DNA from: an uncultured Pelagibacteraceae bacterium
GTDB taxonomy: Bacteria; Pseudomonadota; Alphaproteobacteria; Pelagibacterales; Pelagibacteraceae
DNA: 64,000 nt
Assembly (NCBI GenBank): GCA_902583645.1
Contig: CACHWQ010000004.1
Location: 18,085 to 82,084, forward strand
Direction of reading: 5' to 3'
The notes under the pieces are model-generated. The model searched no databases. It was not told the DNA's origin and saw only the letters and a program-made list of their open reading frames with translations. The translations under genes and the position numbers were made by a program. Of this stretch, positions 56,053 to 64,000 are shown piece after piece. The first letter of the stretch is position 1. Each line of letters begins with the position of its first letter.

Positions 56053-56212
56053 TCTCTTTTCTGAAAAATGGAATTAGAAACACAAGGCAAGCTACAAAAA
56101 AAAATACACTTCCAAACATTGCCCAAAAACTTCCGATACTTGATATAGTAAAGCCAATCGCCGATACTATAAATAATAGCCATCCTAGTAAGTTTATGTT
56201 TTTATTTTTCAT
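56039..56212 (-). CDS. 57-residue two-helix membrane protein
   Basis: Read directly from the bases on the minus strand: ATG at 56212 to stop TAA at 56039. The product starts MKNKNINLLGWLLFIVSAIG and has two hydrophobic segments, with SIGSFWAMFGSVFFFVACLV as the second and an acidic tail RKESDEE. It overlaps blh by 11 bases and ispH by 14, which is the usual spacing in this operon. No family name known to me. It is below common ORF-length cut-offs and is easily missed. Confidence 0.7.
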   Translation of the reverse strand: MKNKNINLLGWLLFIVSAIGFTISSIGSFWAMFGSVFFFVACLVFLIPFFRKESDEE

Positions 56213-57098
56213 TTTTTTCGACTAAATATTCGAGCAATATATGCGGAAAGGTTAAAGACGCCAAACCAATAAATATAACTTTTGATATCGCGGCATCTAA
56301 AATATAATAATTATTTAACAAAAATAGCGATACCAAGAACAAAATAGCAGTTATAATAGTTAATGGTACTGCTTTAATTATAAATTTTTTTATACCTTTA
56401 ATAAAATCTTTAGTATTAAGTTCATTTGATAGTTTAAATGAATGTCTTATTGAATGTAAAAAACAAAAGTAAATTGTAAATGCTAAAATTGGTTGTAGAA
56501 AAAAATTTATTAACAATATTGATATGAAGTCCATCAAGAGAAGAGCCTTAATATTAATATCCTTATCTATTGAAATTATAATATTTGATAAAAAACTTAA
56601 ACCGATTAAAAAATAAATAAATTCATTAACGATAAAAAAACTCTGAGATACATCAAAATTTAAATCCATGAAAATTTTTAAAGTTTCACTTTTATGAAAT
56701 AATAATGGAGCGGTAATGACTAAACTACCTTTAAAGAAATAAATTATATCAATTTTAGAATTTAACTCTATAAATTCTGAGTCCTCTTTACCAAAGTGAT
56801 AAGATGCAACAATTAAAAAAAATAATAATAAAAATTTAGGCAGAATTATCCAAGCAAAAATTACAATTAAAGCTAATAAAATATAAAAAAAATAAAACAT
56901 ATAAATTGAGTCATATTTTAAAATCTTTAATAACTTGATTCCCTTTAGATGATCTAGCGCTCCGTGAGATATCCCTAAACTAAGTATTAAAAATAAGCAT
57001 ATAATTAAAAAATCGTGATTACGTAAAAAATCAAATGCTGATAATAGAATACAAATATTAAAAAAAATTAAAGAATGAAAATAATTAATTCTGTTCAT
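56202..57098 (-). CDS. blh: Brp/Blh-type beta-carotene 15,15'-dioxygenase
   Basis: A 298-residue integral membrane protein with about eight helices. The iron-ligand histidines are in LGISHGALDHLKG, ASYHFGKEDSEF and FCFLHSIRHSFKL, the pattern of bacteriorhodopsin-related Brp/Blh proteins. It splits beta-carotene into two retinals, the chromophore of proteorhodopsin. It follows crtY by 4 bases. No rhodopsin gene is in the window. Confidence 0.95.
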   Translation of the reverse strand: MNRINYFHSLIFFNICILLSAFDFLRNHDFLIICLFLILSLGISHGALDHLKGIKLLKILKYDSIYMFYFFYILLALIVIFAWIILPKFLLLFFLIVASYHFGKEDSEFIELNSKIDIIYFFKGSLVITAPLLFHKSETLKIFMDLNFDVSQSFFIVNEFIYFLIGLSFLSNIIISIDKDINIKALLLMDFISILLINFFLQPILAFTIYFCFLHSIRHSFKLSNELNTKDFIKGIKKFIIKAVPLTIITAILFLVSLFLLNNYYILDAAISKVIFIGLASLTFPHILLEYLVEKNEK

Positions 57099-57102
57099 AT
57101 TA

Positions 57103-58167
57103 TTAAAAAATATTTTTAATAAATAGCATTTTTGGCATTTTGAAAATTACTTTTAAATCTTCGAAAAAGTTGCTCTTATTTGAAAGAAATTTAATAACAG
57201 CTTCGGATGACCCATTAAACATATCAAAAAATATTTTTGGCATTTTATCAGGATGCCTTTTTAATACATTTAAGAAAATCTTATCAAGAAATTCATATTT
57301 TTTTCCAATATGATAAACTTTTGCCTTTTTAATCATTTCAATATTTTTAGTTATATATTTACTATGCTCTTGAATATTCAAAAAGGTATAACCGGTACTT
57401 AAACGCGTCATACATCCAGCTGAGCCAATGTTAAGTTTGTTTTGCTCGATTTTATTAATCGGGTAAAAAAGAGGTATTGCACCCTCTTCTTCATATGTGA
57501 TCCCATAATTTTTAATTTTAAGTGTTTCTTTAATATACTTCTCTAATTGTGAATCATAATCATAAAGAGTTTTATCATTCATTTTTGATAACCATGTAGT
57601 TTCAACTAAAGCCTTATTTTTTGCAAAAGGCAAAGTATAAAAAAAATGTACATTATTTCTTTGATCACAATTGAAGTCCATTAAGTTGAAGATTTCATCA
57701 TCAAAAATATTTTTTTGTGTTTCAATTTCTATACCTTTAAAATGTTGCCAGAGATTAGAGTCATGAATTTGATTAGGTGTAATACTATTAAATATAAAAG
57801 AATTTTTAGTATTTAAATGGTTTATATCTTTTAAAAACTGAATGTTTTGATTCTTTTTCAAGCTATCCATTACTTTTTTATAAAATAAACCACTATCAAC
57901 AGTTTGGTATGGATATTGTTTATTAAACATTTCATGAGAACCGTAAAGAGAGTTAATCGTAAAATTATTCCAGCTTTTTATAACACAATCCTCAAAGTTA
58001 TGATTGACAACCTTCCAAAAAGACCATGTTTTGTCTCTTTTATATTTTTCTCTAATTTCAATAATTGCTAAAGTTTTCTTTTCTAACTTTTTGTTTATAT
58101 CAAGTTCATATGCAAGAGATAAGCCTGCACATCCACCACCAATAATAATATAATCAAATTCTTTCAT
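57103..58167 (-). CDS. crtY: Lycopene beta-cyclase
   Basis: A 354-residue flavin-dependent CrtY. The dinucleotide-binding fold opens DYIIIGGGCAGLSLAYELD, and the later parts DKTWSFWKVVNHNFEDCVIK, YPYQTVDSGLFYKKV and GSAGCMTRLSTGYTFLNIQ are family blocks. It closes both rings of lycopene to give beta-carotene. It overlaps crtB by 14 bases and precedes blh. Confidence 0.94.
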   Translation of the reverse strand: MKEFDYIIIGGGCAGLSLAYELDINKKLEKKTLAIIEIREKYKRDKTWSFWKVVNHNFEDCVIKSWNNFTINSLYGSHEMFNKQYPYQTVDSGLFYKKVMDSLKKNQNIQFLKDINHLNTKNSFIFNSITPNQIHDSNLWQHFKGIEIETQKNIFDDEIFNLMDFNCDQRNNVHFFYTLPFAKNKALVETTWLSKMNDKTLYDYDSQLEKYIKETLKIKNYGITYEEEGAIPLFYPINKIEQNKLNIGSAGCMTRLSTGYTFLNIQEHSKYITKNIEMIKKAKVYHIGKKYEFLDKIFLNVLKRHPDKMPKIFFDMFNGSSEAVIKFLSNKSNFFEDLKVIFKMPKMLFIKNIF

Positions 58168-59002
58168 CTAAATTTATTTCCTCTTTAATTAAAGCATGTT
58201 CTTTTCTGTCAATTTCAGTATCTTTTTTTGAATAATATAAGCTAAACATATCTAAAATACTTAAAATTGTTTGGTTAAATTTCCCAAAGTAAGAAACATA
58301 AATTTTTCCTGCTGTTTTGTAATTTTCCATATTTTTCTTTTTTAAAATCTCGTATCCAATCTCCCTATAGACTCTTCTTGCAACCAATATCGCAAATCTA
58401 CTTAAAAACGGTATTTCAATTATAGCACTAAAAGATCTTTTATAAAAAATATCAGCAAATTTTATTGTGTCCTCTATTGTTTCAAAGTTTGAATTTATAT
58501 AATTCCTATTTTTGTTTTTATCTTCTAATACATCCCTTGCTATATTGGTTAATTGCATTGCTATACCTAAGTCAATTGCAGACTTTAATGAATGTTTAGA
58601 CCTGACATTTAAAATTTTGGCCATCATTAGTCCAACAGTACCAGCAACACGATAGGAATATATAATTAAATCTTTTTTTGTACTAAAAGTTACCTTTTCT
58701 TTTAAGTCTGTTTCTACTCCATCAAATAAATCTTTTACAATACTACTATTAATGTTAAATTTTTGAATTAGTAGATATATTTTTTTGATATTTTCATTTT
58801 CAAAGTTTTTATTCTCAAAGTCTCTTTTAAATTCGTTAAATTTTTTAATTTTTTCATCAAGTAAAAGATCCTGATCAACAATATCATCTAGTGTTCTACA
58901 AAAATCATATAGATTAGAACTATCTTTGTATTTATTTTTTGGCAAAAAGAAACCTGCCCAACTAAAGGACTTCGCGTGAATAGATAAAAGACCCTTAGTC
59001 AT
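58154..59002 (-). CDS. crtB: Phytoene synthase
   Basis: A 282-residue trans-isoprenyl synthase joining two geranylgeranyl diphosphates to phytoene. Both Asp-rich sites are present: FCRTLDDIVDQDLLL and LTNIARDVLEDKNKNRNYI. SYRVAGTVGLMMAKIL is a further conserved block. It overlaps crtI by 4 and crtY by 14 bases. Its substrate enzyme CrtE is not in the window. Confidence 0.96.
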   Translation of the reverse strand: MTKGLLSIHAKSFSWAGFFLPKNKYKDSSNLYDFCRTLDDIVDQDLLLDEKIKKFNEFKRDFENKNFENENIKKIYLLIQKFNINSSIVKDLFDGVETDLKEKVTFSTKKDLIIYSYRVAGTVGLMMAKILNVRSKHSLKSAIDLGIAMQLTNIARDVLEDKNKNRNYINSNFETIEDTIKFADIFYKRSFSAIIEIPFLSRFAILVARRVYREIGYEILKKKNMENYKTAGKIYVSYFGKFNQTILSILDMFSLYYSKKDTEIDRKEHALIKEEINLDERI

Positions 59003-60462
59003 TGCAAAATTTTATCAAGAACTTTTGCAGATGAGAGAACACCAGGAACACCTGCGCCAGGATGTGTTCCAGCTCCTACAAAATAAAGTCCATCGTAAAT
59101 TTCTGATTTATTGTGAAATCTGAAGTAAGCTGACTGTGAAAATTTTGGCTGTATTGAGAAACCAGAACCATATTTTGTATTAAGATCTTTTTCGAAATAG
59201 TCAGGCGTTAAGTAAAAATCATCAACTATATTTTTCCTCAAATTTGGCATTAAATCATTTTCCATTTTATCAATTACCAAATTTTTCATTTTTTCTCCTT
59301 CAATTTTCCAATCAATATTAGATTGATTATTAGGAACTGGTACTAAAACATAAAAACAATCATGACCCTCTGGAGCCATAGATTTGTCTGTAGCAGATGG
59401 TCTATGTAAATAATAACTTATATCATTATTTAATTTTTTATTTTCAAATATGTCTTCTAAATGTTCTTTATATTTATTGCCAAACTTTATTGTGTGATGT
59501 TCAATTGAGTCATAAGTTTTTTTAGTACCGAAATAATAAACAAACAACCCCATGGAATATTCCATTCTATTTTTTTTCCATTCAAATAATAAAGAACTTC
59601 TTTTGTTACCATTTAATAAATTTTCATATACTGCAGGAGGATCAGCGTTACATATTACGTTATCTGCATTTATATTTTGTGTATCATCTAATTGAATCCC
59701 TATAATTTTTTTTTTTTTTAAAATTATCTTATTTACTTCGTGGCCTTTAATTATCTTAACTCCTACTTCATTCATTAATTTTTCAAGCCCACTTATTATA
59801 TTTCCAGTTCCCCCCATAGAGTAATGAATTCCCCATTTTTTTTCTAAATATAAAATTAATCCGTAAATTGATGTAGTTGTAAAAGGATTTCCACCAACTA
59901 ATAACGGGTGCATACTTAACATTCTCCTCAGTTTTTCATTTCTCACATAAGATGAAACTAAAGAATAGACTGATTTATAACTTTTTAATTTTAATAAAGC
60001 CGGCAACTGCTGTATCATTACAAAAGGTTTATTAAATGGTGCATCAGCGAGATCGGTAAAACCTTTGTCAAAAATTTTCTTTGTAAAATTTACTAATTTT
60101 GAATAGCCTTCAACATCTTCTTCGTTAATATTTTCAATCTGCTTTTTCATATCATTTTCATTTCCTGAATAATTAAATTTTGATTTATCTTCAAAAACAA
60201 ATTGATACCAAGTTTGTAGAGGTTGTAGTTTTATGTAATTTTTTGGATCTTTTTTAAATAATTCAAATAGTTCATTTATAAGATAAGGGGCAGTGATAAC
60301 AGTCGGTCCACCATCATAAGTGAAACCATTTTTTTTAAACACTCTTGCTCTGCCACCAAGATCTTTATGTTTTTCAATCAGTGTAACACTATGACCTTTT
60401 GCCTTAAGTCTAAGTGCTGCTGCAATGCCACCAAATCCTGAACCAATTACAATAGAATCCAT
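58999..60462 (-). CDS. crtI: Phytoene desaturase
   Basis: A 487-residue FAD-dependent enzyme converting phytoene to lycopene. The N-terminal fold is IVIGSGFGGIAAALRLKAKG, then IEKHKDLGGRARVFKKNGF. The C-terminal signature is GLYFVGAGTHPGAGVPGVLS. The length is typical for CrtI. It heads the carotenoid genes 51 bases after atpF on the same strand, with only a weak AT-rich hairpin between. Confidence 0.96.
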   Translation of the reverse strand: MDSIVIGSGFGGIAAALRLKAKGHSVTLIEKHKDLGGRARVFKKNGFTYDGGPTVITAPYLINELFELFKKDPKNYIKLQPLQTWYQFVFEDKSKFNYSGNENDMKKQIENINEEDVEGYSKLVNFTKKIFDKGFTDLADAPFNKPFVMIQQLPALLKLKSYKSVYSLVSSYVRNEKLRRMLSMHPLLVGGNPFTTTSIYGLILYLEKKWGIHYSMGGTGNIISGLEKLMNEVGVKIIKGHEVNKIILKKKKIIGIQLDDTQNINADNVICNADPPAVYENLLNGNKRSSLLFEWKKNRMEYSMGLFVYYFGTKKTYDSIEHHTIKFGNKYKEHLEDIFENKKLNNDISYYLHRPSATDKSMAPEGHDCFYVLVPVPNNQSNIDWKIEGEKMKNLVIDKMENDLMPNLRKNIVDDFYLTPDYFEKDLNTKYGSGFSIQPKFSQSAYFRFHNKSEIYDGLYFVGAGTHPGAGVPGVLSSAKVLDKILQ

Positions 60463-60486
60463 AAATATTTAATCTATATTATTTTG

Positions 60487-60516
60487 AAAAAAAGTAACTA
60501 ATTTATAGTTAAATTA
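60487..60516 (-). terminator. Weak AT-only hairpin after atpF
   Basis: On the minus strand a 7-base stem TAATTTA/TAAATTA with a 4-base loop, followed 5 bases on by seven T. It overlaps the atpF stop codon. The stem has no G-C pair, so read-through into crtI is likely. Confidence 0.3.
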
Positions 60517-61011
60517 AGAATTAATCTTTTTAAGCAGACTTTTTGTTTGTTCTAAATCTTTTGAAAATAAATTATCTAACTTAGACTTATCTACAGATGT
60601 TGATATTGCTTTTTTTACTGATTCAACGGCAATACTAATTGATGCTTTTTTAATATCATTTAGAGCTGCTTCTTTCATTTGCAAAATTTTAGATTTTGCT
60701 AAATTTTTTTTTATATCAGACATTTTATGAAATTTATCATTCATCTCTATGATAAGTTTCTCGCTATCTTCTTTGGCTCTATCTGAGATTTCTTTTACTT
60801 CCGTTTTAGCACTTTCTAATTTAGCTTGGGCATTATCCAACATAACTTTTGACTCTTCTCTTAATTTCTCACTTTCATTAATTTCGTTTTTAATATCTAA
60901 AATAAGTTTATTTAAAGTTTCATTTACCTTTTGAGGAATTTTAAAGTAGATAAGGACTACCACGAAAATAACAAAAGATATTGCTACCCAAAATGTTGCA
61001 TCAATTGCCAT
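60514..61011 (-). CDS. atpF: F0 ATP synthase subunit b
   Basis: A 165-residue stalk subunit. It has one N-terminal helix (AIDATFWVAISFVIFVVVLI) and then a long charged helix that dimerises with b'. I start it at 61011 (MAIDATFWV); an upstream reading to 61050 overlaps the b' gene and adds non-family residues. A ribosome-binding site AAAGG stands ahead. It ends the F0 block and precedes crtI. Confidence 0.9.
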   Translation of the reverse strand: MAIDATFWVAISFVIFVVVLIYFKIPQKVNETLNKLILDIKNEINESEKLREESKVMLDNAQAKLESAKTEVKEISDRAKEDSEKLIIEMNDKFHKMSDIKKNLAKSKILQMKEAALNDIKKASISIAVESVKKAISTSVDKSKLDNLFSKDLEQTKSLLKKINS

Positions 61012-61591
61012 AATATTTACCTTTATTTTTTTTAGACAGATCCTCAACAATAGCAGAAATACTACTATTGTTTATTTCTTCACCAATCAATTGCTTAATT
61101 AAATGTACAGAGGTTTCAGTTGCAATTTTGTTTATTTTTTCTGGTGAACCTTTTTTTAGCTCAACTATTTCTTTTTCTGCATTTTTTATCTCTTGGTTTA
61201 TCTCATCTTCAATTTTTTCCCTCTTTTTGTCGATATCTTGAATTATTTTTTTTCTAGCTTCATTGAAATAGTTCCTCGCCTCATTTTTACTATTATTAAT
61301 TAAAGTCTCATATTCTTTAATTTTATTCTCACTTTCAATTTTTTGTTTTTCAGCTGTTTCTATGTTCTCTAAAATTTGAGATTTCCTTAATTCCAAATTG
61401 TTACTTATTTTTGGAAGTATAAATTTAGATAAAACTATAAACAAGAATCCAAAAGTTAAGATTAGCCAAAAAATTTGAGACACCCAAAACTCAGGGTTCA
61501 ATTGTGGCATACCTTCAGATTCAGCGCTATTTACATTTGAATAAAATGTAAAGATTACAAGTAATAAATATAAAACTAATCTTTTATGCAT
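61001..61591 (-). CDS. atpG: F0 ATP synthase subunit b'
   Basis: A 196-residue second b-type subunit, as in alphaproteobacteria and phototrophs. After an N-terminal stretch resembling a signal, the helix is QLNPEFWVSQIFWLILTFGF, then a long coiled stalk. It pairs with b to hold the catalytic head against rotation. Overlap with atpF is 11 bases. Gene symbols for b' vary between genomes. Confidence 0.9.
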   Translation of the reverse strand: MHKRLVLYLLLVIFTFYSNVNSAESEGMPQLNPEFWVSQIFWLILTFGFLFIVLSKFILPKISNNLELRKSQILENIETAEKQKIESENKIKEYETLINNSKNEARNYFNEARKKIIQDIDKKREKIEDEINQEIKNAEKEIVELKKGSPEKINKIATETSVHLIKQLIGEEINNSSISAIVEDLSKKNKGKYYGN

Positions 61592-61594
61592 TAT

Positions 61595-61822
61595 TTAAAA
61601 TGCGAATAAAATAATCAATGCCACAACTAATCCAAATAAACCAGTAGCTTCAGCTAATGCGAAACCTAATAGTAAATTTGGGAATTGTTTTTGAGCTGCA
61701 GACGGATTTCTCATAGCTCCAGAAAGGTAGTTACCGAATATGATTCCAATACCTACTCCAGCTCCAGCTAATGCTATTGCCGCTAGACCTGCTCCGATCA
61801 TTTTTGCTGCTTCTAGTTCCAT
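61595..61822 (-). CDS. atpE: F0 ATP synthase subunit c
   Basis: A 75-residue two-helix proteolipid that forms the rotor ring. Gly-rich helix 1 has GLAAIALAGAGVGIGIIFGN, the polar loop RNPSAAQKQF is intact, and helix 2 has the proton-carrying Glu in FALAEATGLFGLVVALIILF. The residues look proton-type; a sodium-type ligand set is not apparent. It lies between atpB and b'. Confidence 0.97.
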   Translation of the reverse strand: MELEAAKMIGAGLAAIALAGAGVGIGIIFGNYLSGAMRNPSAAQKQFPNLLLGFALAEATGLFGLVVALIILFAF

Positions 61823-61838
61823 TATTCCTCCTTTTTGT

Positions 61839-62573
61839 TTAATGGTGTAAATTTAATGCATCATTTAAATATATGCATGTTAAAATTGCAAATACATATG
61901 CTTGAAGAAAAGCAACTAATATCTCCAAACCAGTTAATGCAACCGAAAAACCTAGTGGAAGCCATCCACCAACTAATCCGAGGCTTATAACAAAACCCCC
62001 GAAAACCTTCATCATTGTATGACCAGCCATCATGTTTGCAAAAAGTCTAACAGATAGGCTAATTGGTCTACTCAGATACGAAATAACTTCTATGACCACA
62101 ATTAACGGCAATAAAACAATTGGGACACCACTTGGAACAAATAATTTTAAATAACCAAGACCATGTTTTATAAAACCTATTACAGTTACCCCAATAAATA
62201 TGAATGCTGCTAGTACAAAAGTAACTATTATGTGGCTTGTTACAGTAAAGGCATAAGGCAACATTCCTAACATGTTACAAAATAGGACAAACATAAATAG
62301 CGAGAAGATAAACCCAAAATACGGCTTTCCTTTCGAACCGGCAGTATCACTTATCATCTTTGAAATGAAAGAGTAGCTCAGCTCAGCAAGCAACTGTATT
62401 TTATTTGGTATGATTTTTTTTTTTACAGATCCTAAATTGAATAAAATCAAAATAATTAAAGAACTTATCACCATAAACAAACTCGCGTTAGTAAATGAAA
62501 TGTCTACTTGATCTATTTTTATTTCTGGACCAATTCTATAAACATTGAATTGGTGCATTGGGTTTGTAGCCAT
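61839..62573 (-). CDS. atpB: F0 ATP synthase subunit a
   Basis: A 244-residue membrane stator with about five helices forming the proton half-channels. The essential Arg is in SLSVRLFANMMAGHTMMKV. GMLPYAFTVTSHIIVTF and the ending ILTCIYLNDALNLHH are typical of the alphaproteobacterial form. It follows atpI by 6 bases and precedes atpE. Confidence 0.97.
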   Translation of the reverse strand: MATNPMHQFNVYRIGPEIKIDQVDISFTNASLFMVISSLIILILFNLGSVKKKIIPNKIQLLAELSYSFISKMISDTAGSKGKPYFGFIFSLFMFVLFCNMLGMLPYAFTVTSHIIVTFVLAAFIFIGVTVIGFIKHGLGYLKLFVPSGVPIVLLPLIVVIEVISYLSRPISLSVRLFANMMAGHTMMKVFGGFVISLGLVGGWLPLGFSVALTGLEILVAFLQAYVFAILTCIYLNDALNLHH

Positions 62574-62579
62574 AATATT

Positions 62580-62855
62580 TTACTTTTGCATGTTTTTTGC
62601 AGATCTTACCACGTTTAAAACTCCCGCTATAACTCCTACAAAAAAAAACGTTAAAATTAACCATGGTTTAGTACCAAACCAGCTGTCAAAAATAAACCCA
62701 ATAATACTACCCACAAGAACTGCGGCGACAAGCTCAGTGCTCATTTTGAATGCTATTCCTAAAAGTGATGTCTTTTTATCGCTATTTTTGTTTTCATTAT
62801 CCGATATCTTTTTTTTTGCAATTTCTAGGCGAGTCTTAAATTTTTCTTTGGTCAT
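62580..62855 (-). CDS. atpI: AtpZ/AtpI-type ATP synthase assembly protein
   Basis: A 91-residue protein with two hydrophobic helices (about 37-53 and 61-81). STELVAAVLVGSIIGFIFDS and WLILTFFFVGVIAGVLNVVR are the AtpI/AtpZ features. It aids c-ring assembly or Mg2+ supply. It lies 2 bases after smc and heads the F0 block, as in many alphaproteobacteria. Confidence 0.85.
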   Translation of the reverse strand: MTKEKFKTRLEIAKKKISDNENKNSDKKTSLLGIAFKMSTELVAAVLVGSIIGFIFDSWFGTKPWLILTFFFVGVIAGVLNVVRSAKNMQK

Positions 62856-62857
62856 TA

Positions 62858-64000
62858 TTAAGCGACCATACTCTCAGCTTTCTGTAAATCAACAGCTACC
62901 AGCTGGCTGATACCTTTTTCAGGCATTGTAACACCGTAAAGTTTGTTCATTTTTGACATTGTTAAAGCATGATGGGTAACAATTATAAATCTTGTTTGAG
63001 TAATTTTTGTTAGTTCCTCAAGTAAGTTACAAAACCTTGTAACATTCGCATCATCTAGTGGAGCATCTACTTCGTCTAAAACACATATTGGCGCAGGATT
63101 TGTTAAAAAAACTGCAAAAATAAGTGATAAAGCTGTCAATGCTTGCTCACCTCCTGACAACAAAGTAATAGATTGAAGCCTTTTTCCTGGAGGGCTCACA
63201 AGCATTTCTAAACCAGCTTCAAGTGGATCATCAGAATCTACGAGTTCAAGTTTTGCGGTTCCGCCATTAAATAATTTTGTATAAACTTCATTAAATTTTC
63301 TATTCACTTTTTCAAAAGCTTCCAAAAGTCTTTCTCTTCCTTTTTGATTTAATTCACTAATACTTTCTTTAAGTTTAGAAATTGCTTGTACTAAATCCTG
63401 TCTATCATTTTCCATTTTTTTTATTTCAATTTCATATTTGCTGGTTTCTTCATCCGCTCTTAGGTTGACTGATCCCAATTTTTCTCTTTCTCTCTTTCTA
63501 GCATCCAAAAGCTCTTCTTGTGTAACAGCATCTGGAAATTCATCTTGTTTTTCAAGATTTGAAAAACTTAAAAGATTTTCTTCATTAAGGTTTAAGTCAG
63601 CATCTATTCTATCTAATAAATCATTTCTTCTTTTATCAAGACCCTCTATAGTTGCAGATGAGCTTGCTTTTCTCTCTCTTATTTCGATTGATGACTCTTT
63701 TGTAACATTCAATTCGTTTCTATAATCATTTATTTGATTATCAATTTTATCAATCAAAACTTCATTTTCTTTTTTTTCATTTTCTGAAATTCTTAAATTT
63801 TCAGAAATTTGACCTTTTTTCTCAGCTTGAGTTTGTGGTTGCTTATCTAGTTCCTCTAACTTTTGGTTAAGATTTTTTTTACGTTCGCTCAATTCAATTA
63901 TTTTTTTTTCAGAATTTACTAGTAAGTTTTTCCAACTATTAACCTCATTTTCTATTGTATTTATTCTCTCATTTCTTTTAATAGATTCTTTTTTTAGATT
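62858..64000 (-). CDS. smc: Chromosome-partition SMC protein, C-terminal part (5' end outside window)
   Basis: About 380 codons of the C-terminal half of SMC, open to the window edge. A charged coiled coil is followed by the ATPase head: FNEVYTKLFNGGTAKLELVD, the signature TLLSGGEQALTALSLIFAVF and Walker B PICVLDEVDAPLDDANVTRF, ending FIIVTHHALTMSKMNKLYGV. SMC organises and segregates the chromosome. It runs into atpI with a 2-base gap, so transcription may continue into the ATP synthase genes. Confidence 0.96.
   Translation of the reverse strand, partial: NLKKESIKRNERINTIENEVNSWKNLLVNSEKKIIELSERKKNLNQKLEELDKQPQTQAEKKGQISENLRISENEKKENEVLIDKIDNQINDYRNELNVTKESSIEIRERKASSSATIEGLDKRRNDLLDRIDADLNLNEENLLSFSNLEKQDEFPDAVTQEELLDARKREREKLGSVNLRADEETSKYEIEIKKMENDRQDLVQAISKLKESISELNQKGRERLLEAFEKVNRKFNEVYTKLFNGGTAKLELVDSDDPLEAGLEMLVSPPGKRLQSITLLSGGEQALTALSLIFAVFLTNPAPICVLDEVDAPLDDANVTRFCNLLEELTKITQTRFIIVTHHALTMSKMNKLYGVTMPEKGISQLVAVDLQKAESMVA

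Noticed and set aside
56202..60462. Proteorhodopsin gene beside the retinal genes
   Set aside because: No seven-helix protein with a retinal-binding lysine occurs in this region on either strand, so it must lie outside the window or be absent.
61012..61050. Extended N-terminus of atpF
   Set aside because: It overlaps the b' gene and precedes the family start MAIDATFWV, so the shorter start is preferred.

Overview
This window looks like a piece of a streamlined, very AT-rich alphaproteobacterial chromosome of the SAR11 (Pelagibacterales) type. The organism assignment is inference. It rests on strong A/T bias even inside conserved genes, lysine/asparagine/isoleucine-rich proteins, intergenic gaps that are mostly 0-50 bases, many overlapping gene ends, and a gene set typical of that group: carotenoid and retinal genes beside F0 ATP synthase, DUF2093, DUF3035, AmgK/MurU, and b/b' ATPase subunits. 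I cannot place it in a subclade. I see no tRNA, rRNA, CRISPR array, transposase, integrase or phage gene.

Layout. 1-4.6 kb holds the ahcY tail, a TsaE-AmgK fusion with MurU (tRNA t6A plus peptidoglycan-sugar recycling), gpmA, a broken VanZ-like gene, a secreted nuclease and a lytic-transglycosylase lipoprotein. 4.6-9.9 kb (minus) is a tight msrA-sseA-RND adaptor-RND pump operon. 9.9-15.4 kb has a DMT exporter, an AlkA-like glycosylase, DUF1330, a GT17 glycosyltransferase, a purine phosphoribosyltransferase facing a purine permease, a small lipoprotein and Hsp20 with a heat-shock-like promoter. 15.5-24.2 kb has oligopeptidase B, a membrane J-domain protein, a GT9 glycosyltransferase, a DapA-like aldolase, cfa, an unusual lysine-rich coiled-coil protein, a DUF6134-like protein, a YczE-like protein and PsiE. 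24.4-27.0 kb is groES-groEL, followed by a DUF805 gene bracketed by two copies of the groEL tail and terminator.

27.1-33.5 kb (plus) is a chain: a frameshifted HAD-IIA hydrolase, ribF, ileS, lspA, a DUF3035 lipoprotein and pgi. 33.5-41.2 kb (mostly minus) has rsmD and purD, a small DUF2093 gene on the plus strand, and then a lipid A/Kdo block (LpxL-like, lpxK, waaA, MsbA) with ubiA. 41.2-45.2 kb has DUF2721, a quinone reductase-pirin-DoxX-haloacid dehalogenase operon and rsmE. 45.2-51.8 kb is a cytochrome c oxidase locus: Sco, a subunit III-like gene, II, I, III, IV, a small membrane protein and ctaB. 51.9-56.2 kb has thrC and a peroxiredoxin facing rnhA, thrB and ispH.

56.0-64.0 kb is one continuous minus-strand run: smc (partial), atpI, atpB, atpE, b', b, crtI, crtB, crtY, blh, a 57-residue membrane protein, and on into ispH, thrB and rnhA. 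It links isoprenoid precursor supply, beta-carotene synthesis and its cleavage to retinal with the proton-driven F0 motor. The rhodopsin that would use the retinal, and crtE, are not in the window.

The main points to recheck are two interrupted genes (VanZ-like at about 3.38 kb, HAD-IIA at about 27.53 kb), the duplicated groEL tail around DUF805, two CTTGAAA heat-shock-like promoters, the lysine-rich protein at 21.2 kb, and two genes under 60 codons (35.36 and 56.04 kb). I see no clearly new multi-gene system. Every stretch longer than about 220 bases is accounted for by a gene or a named element.
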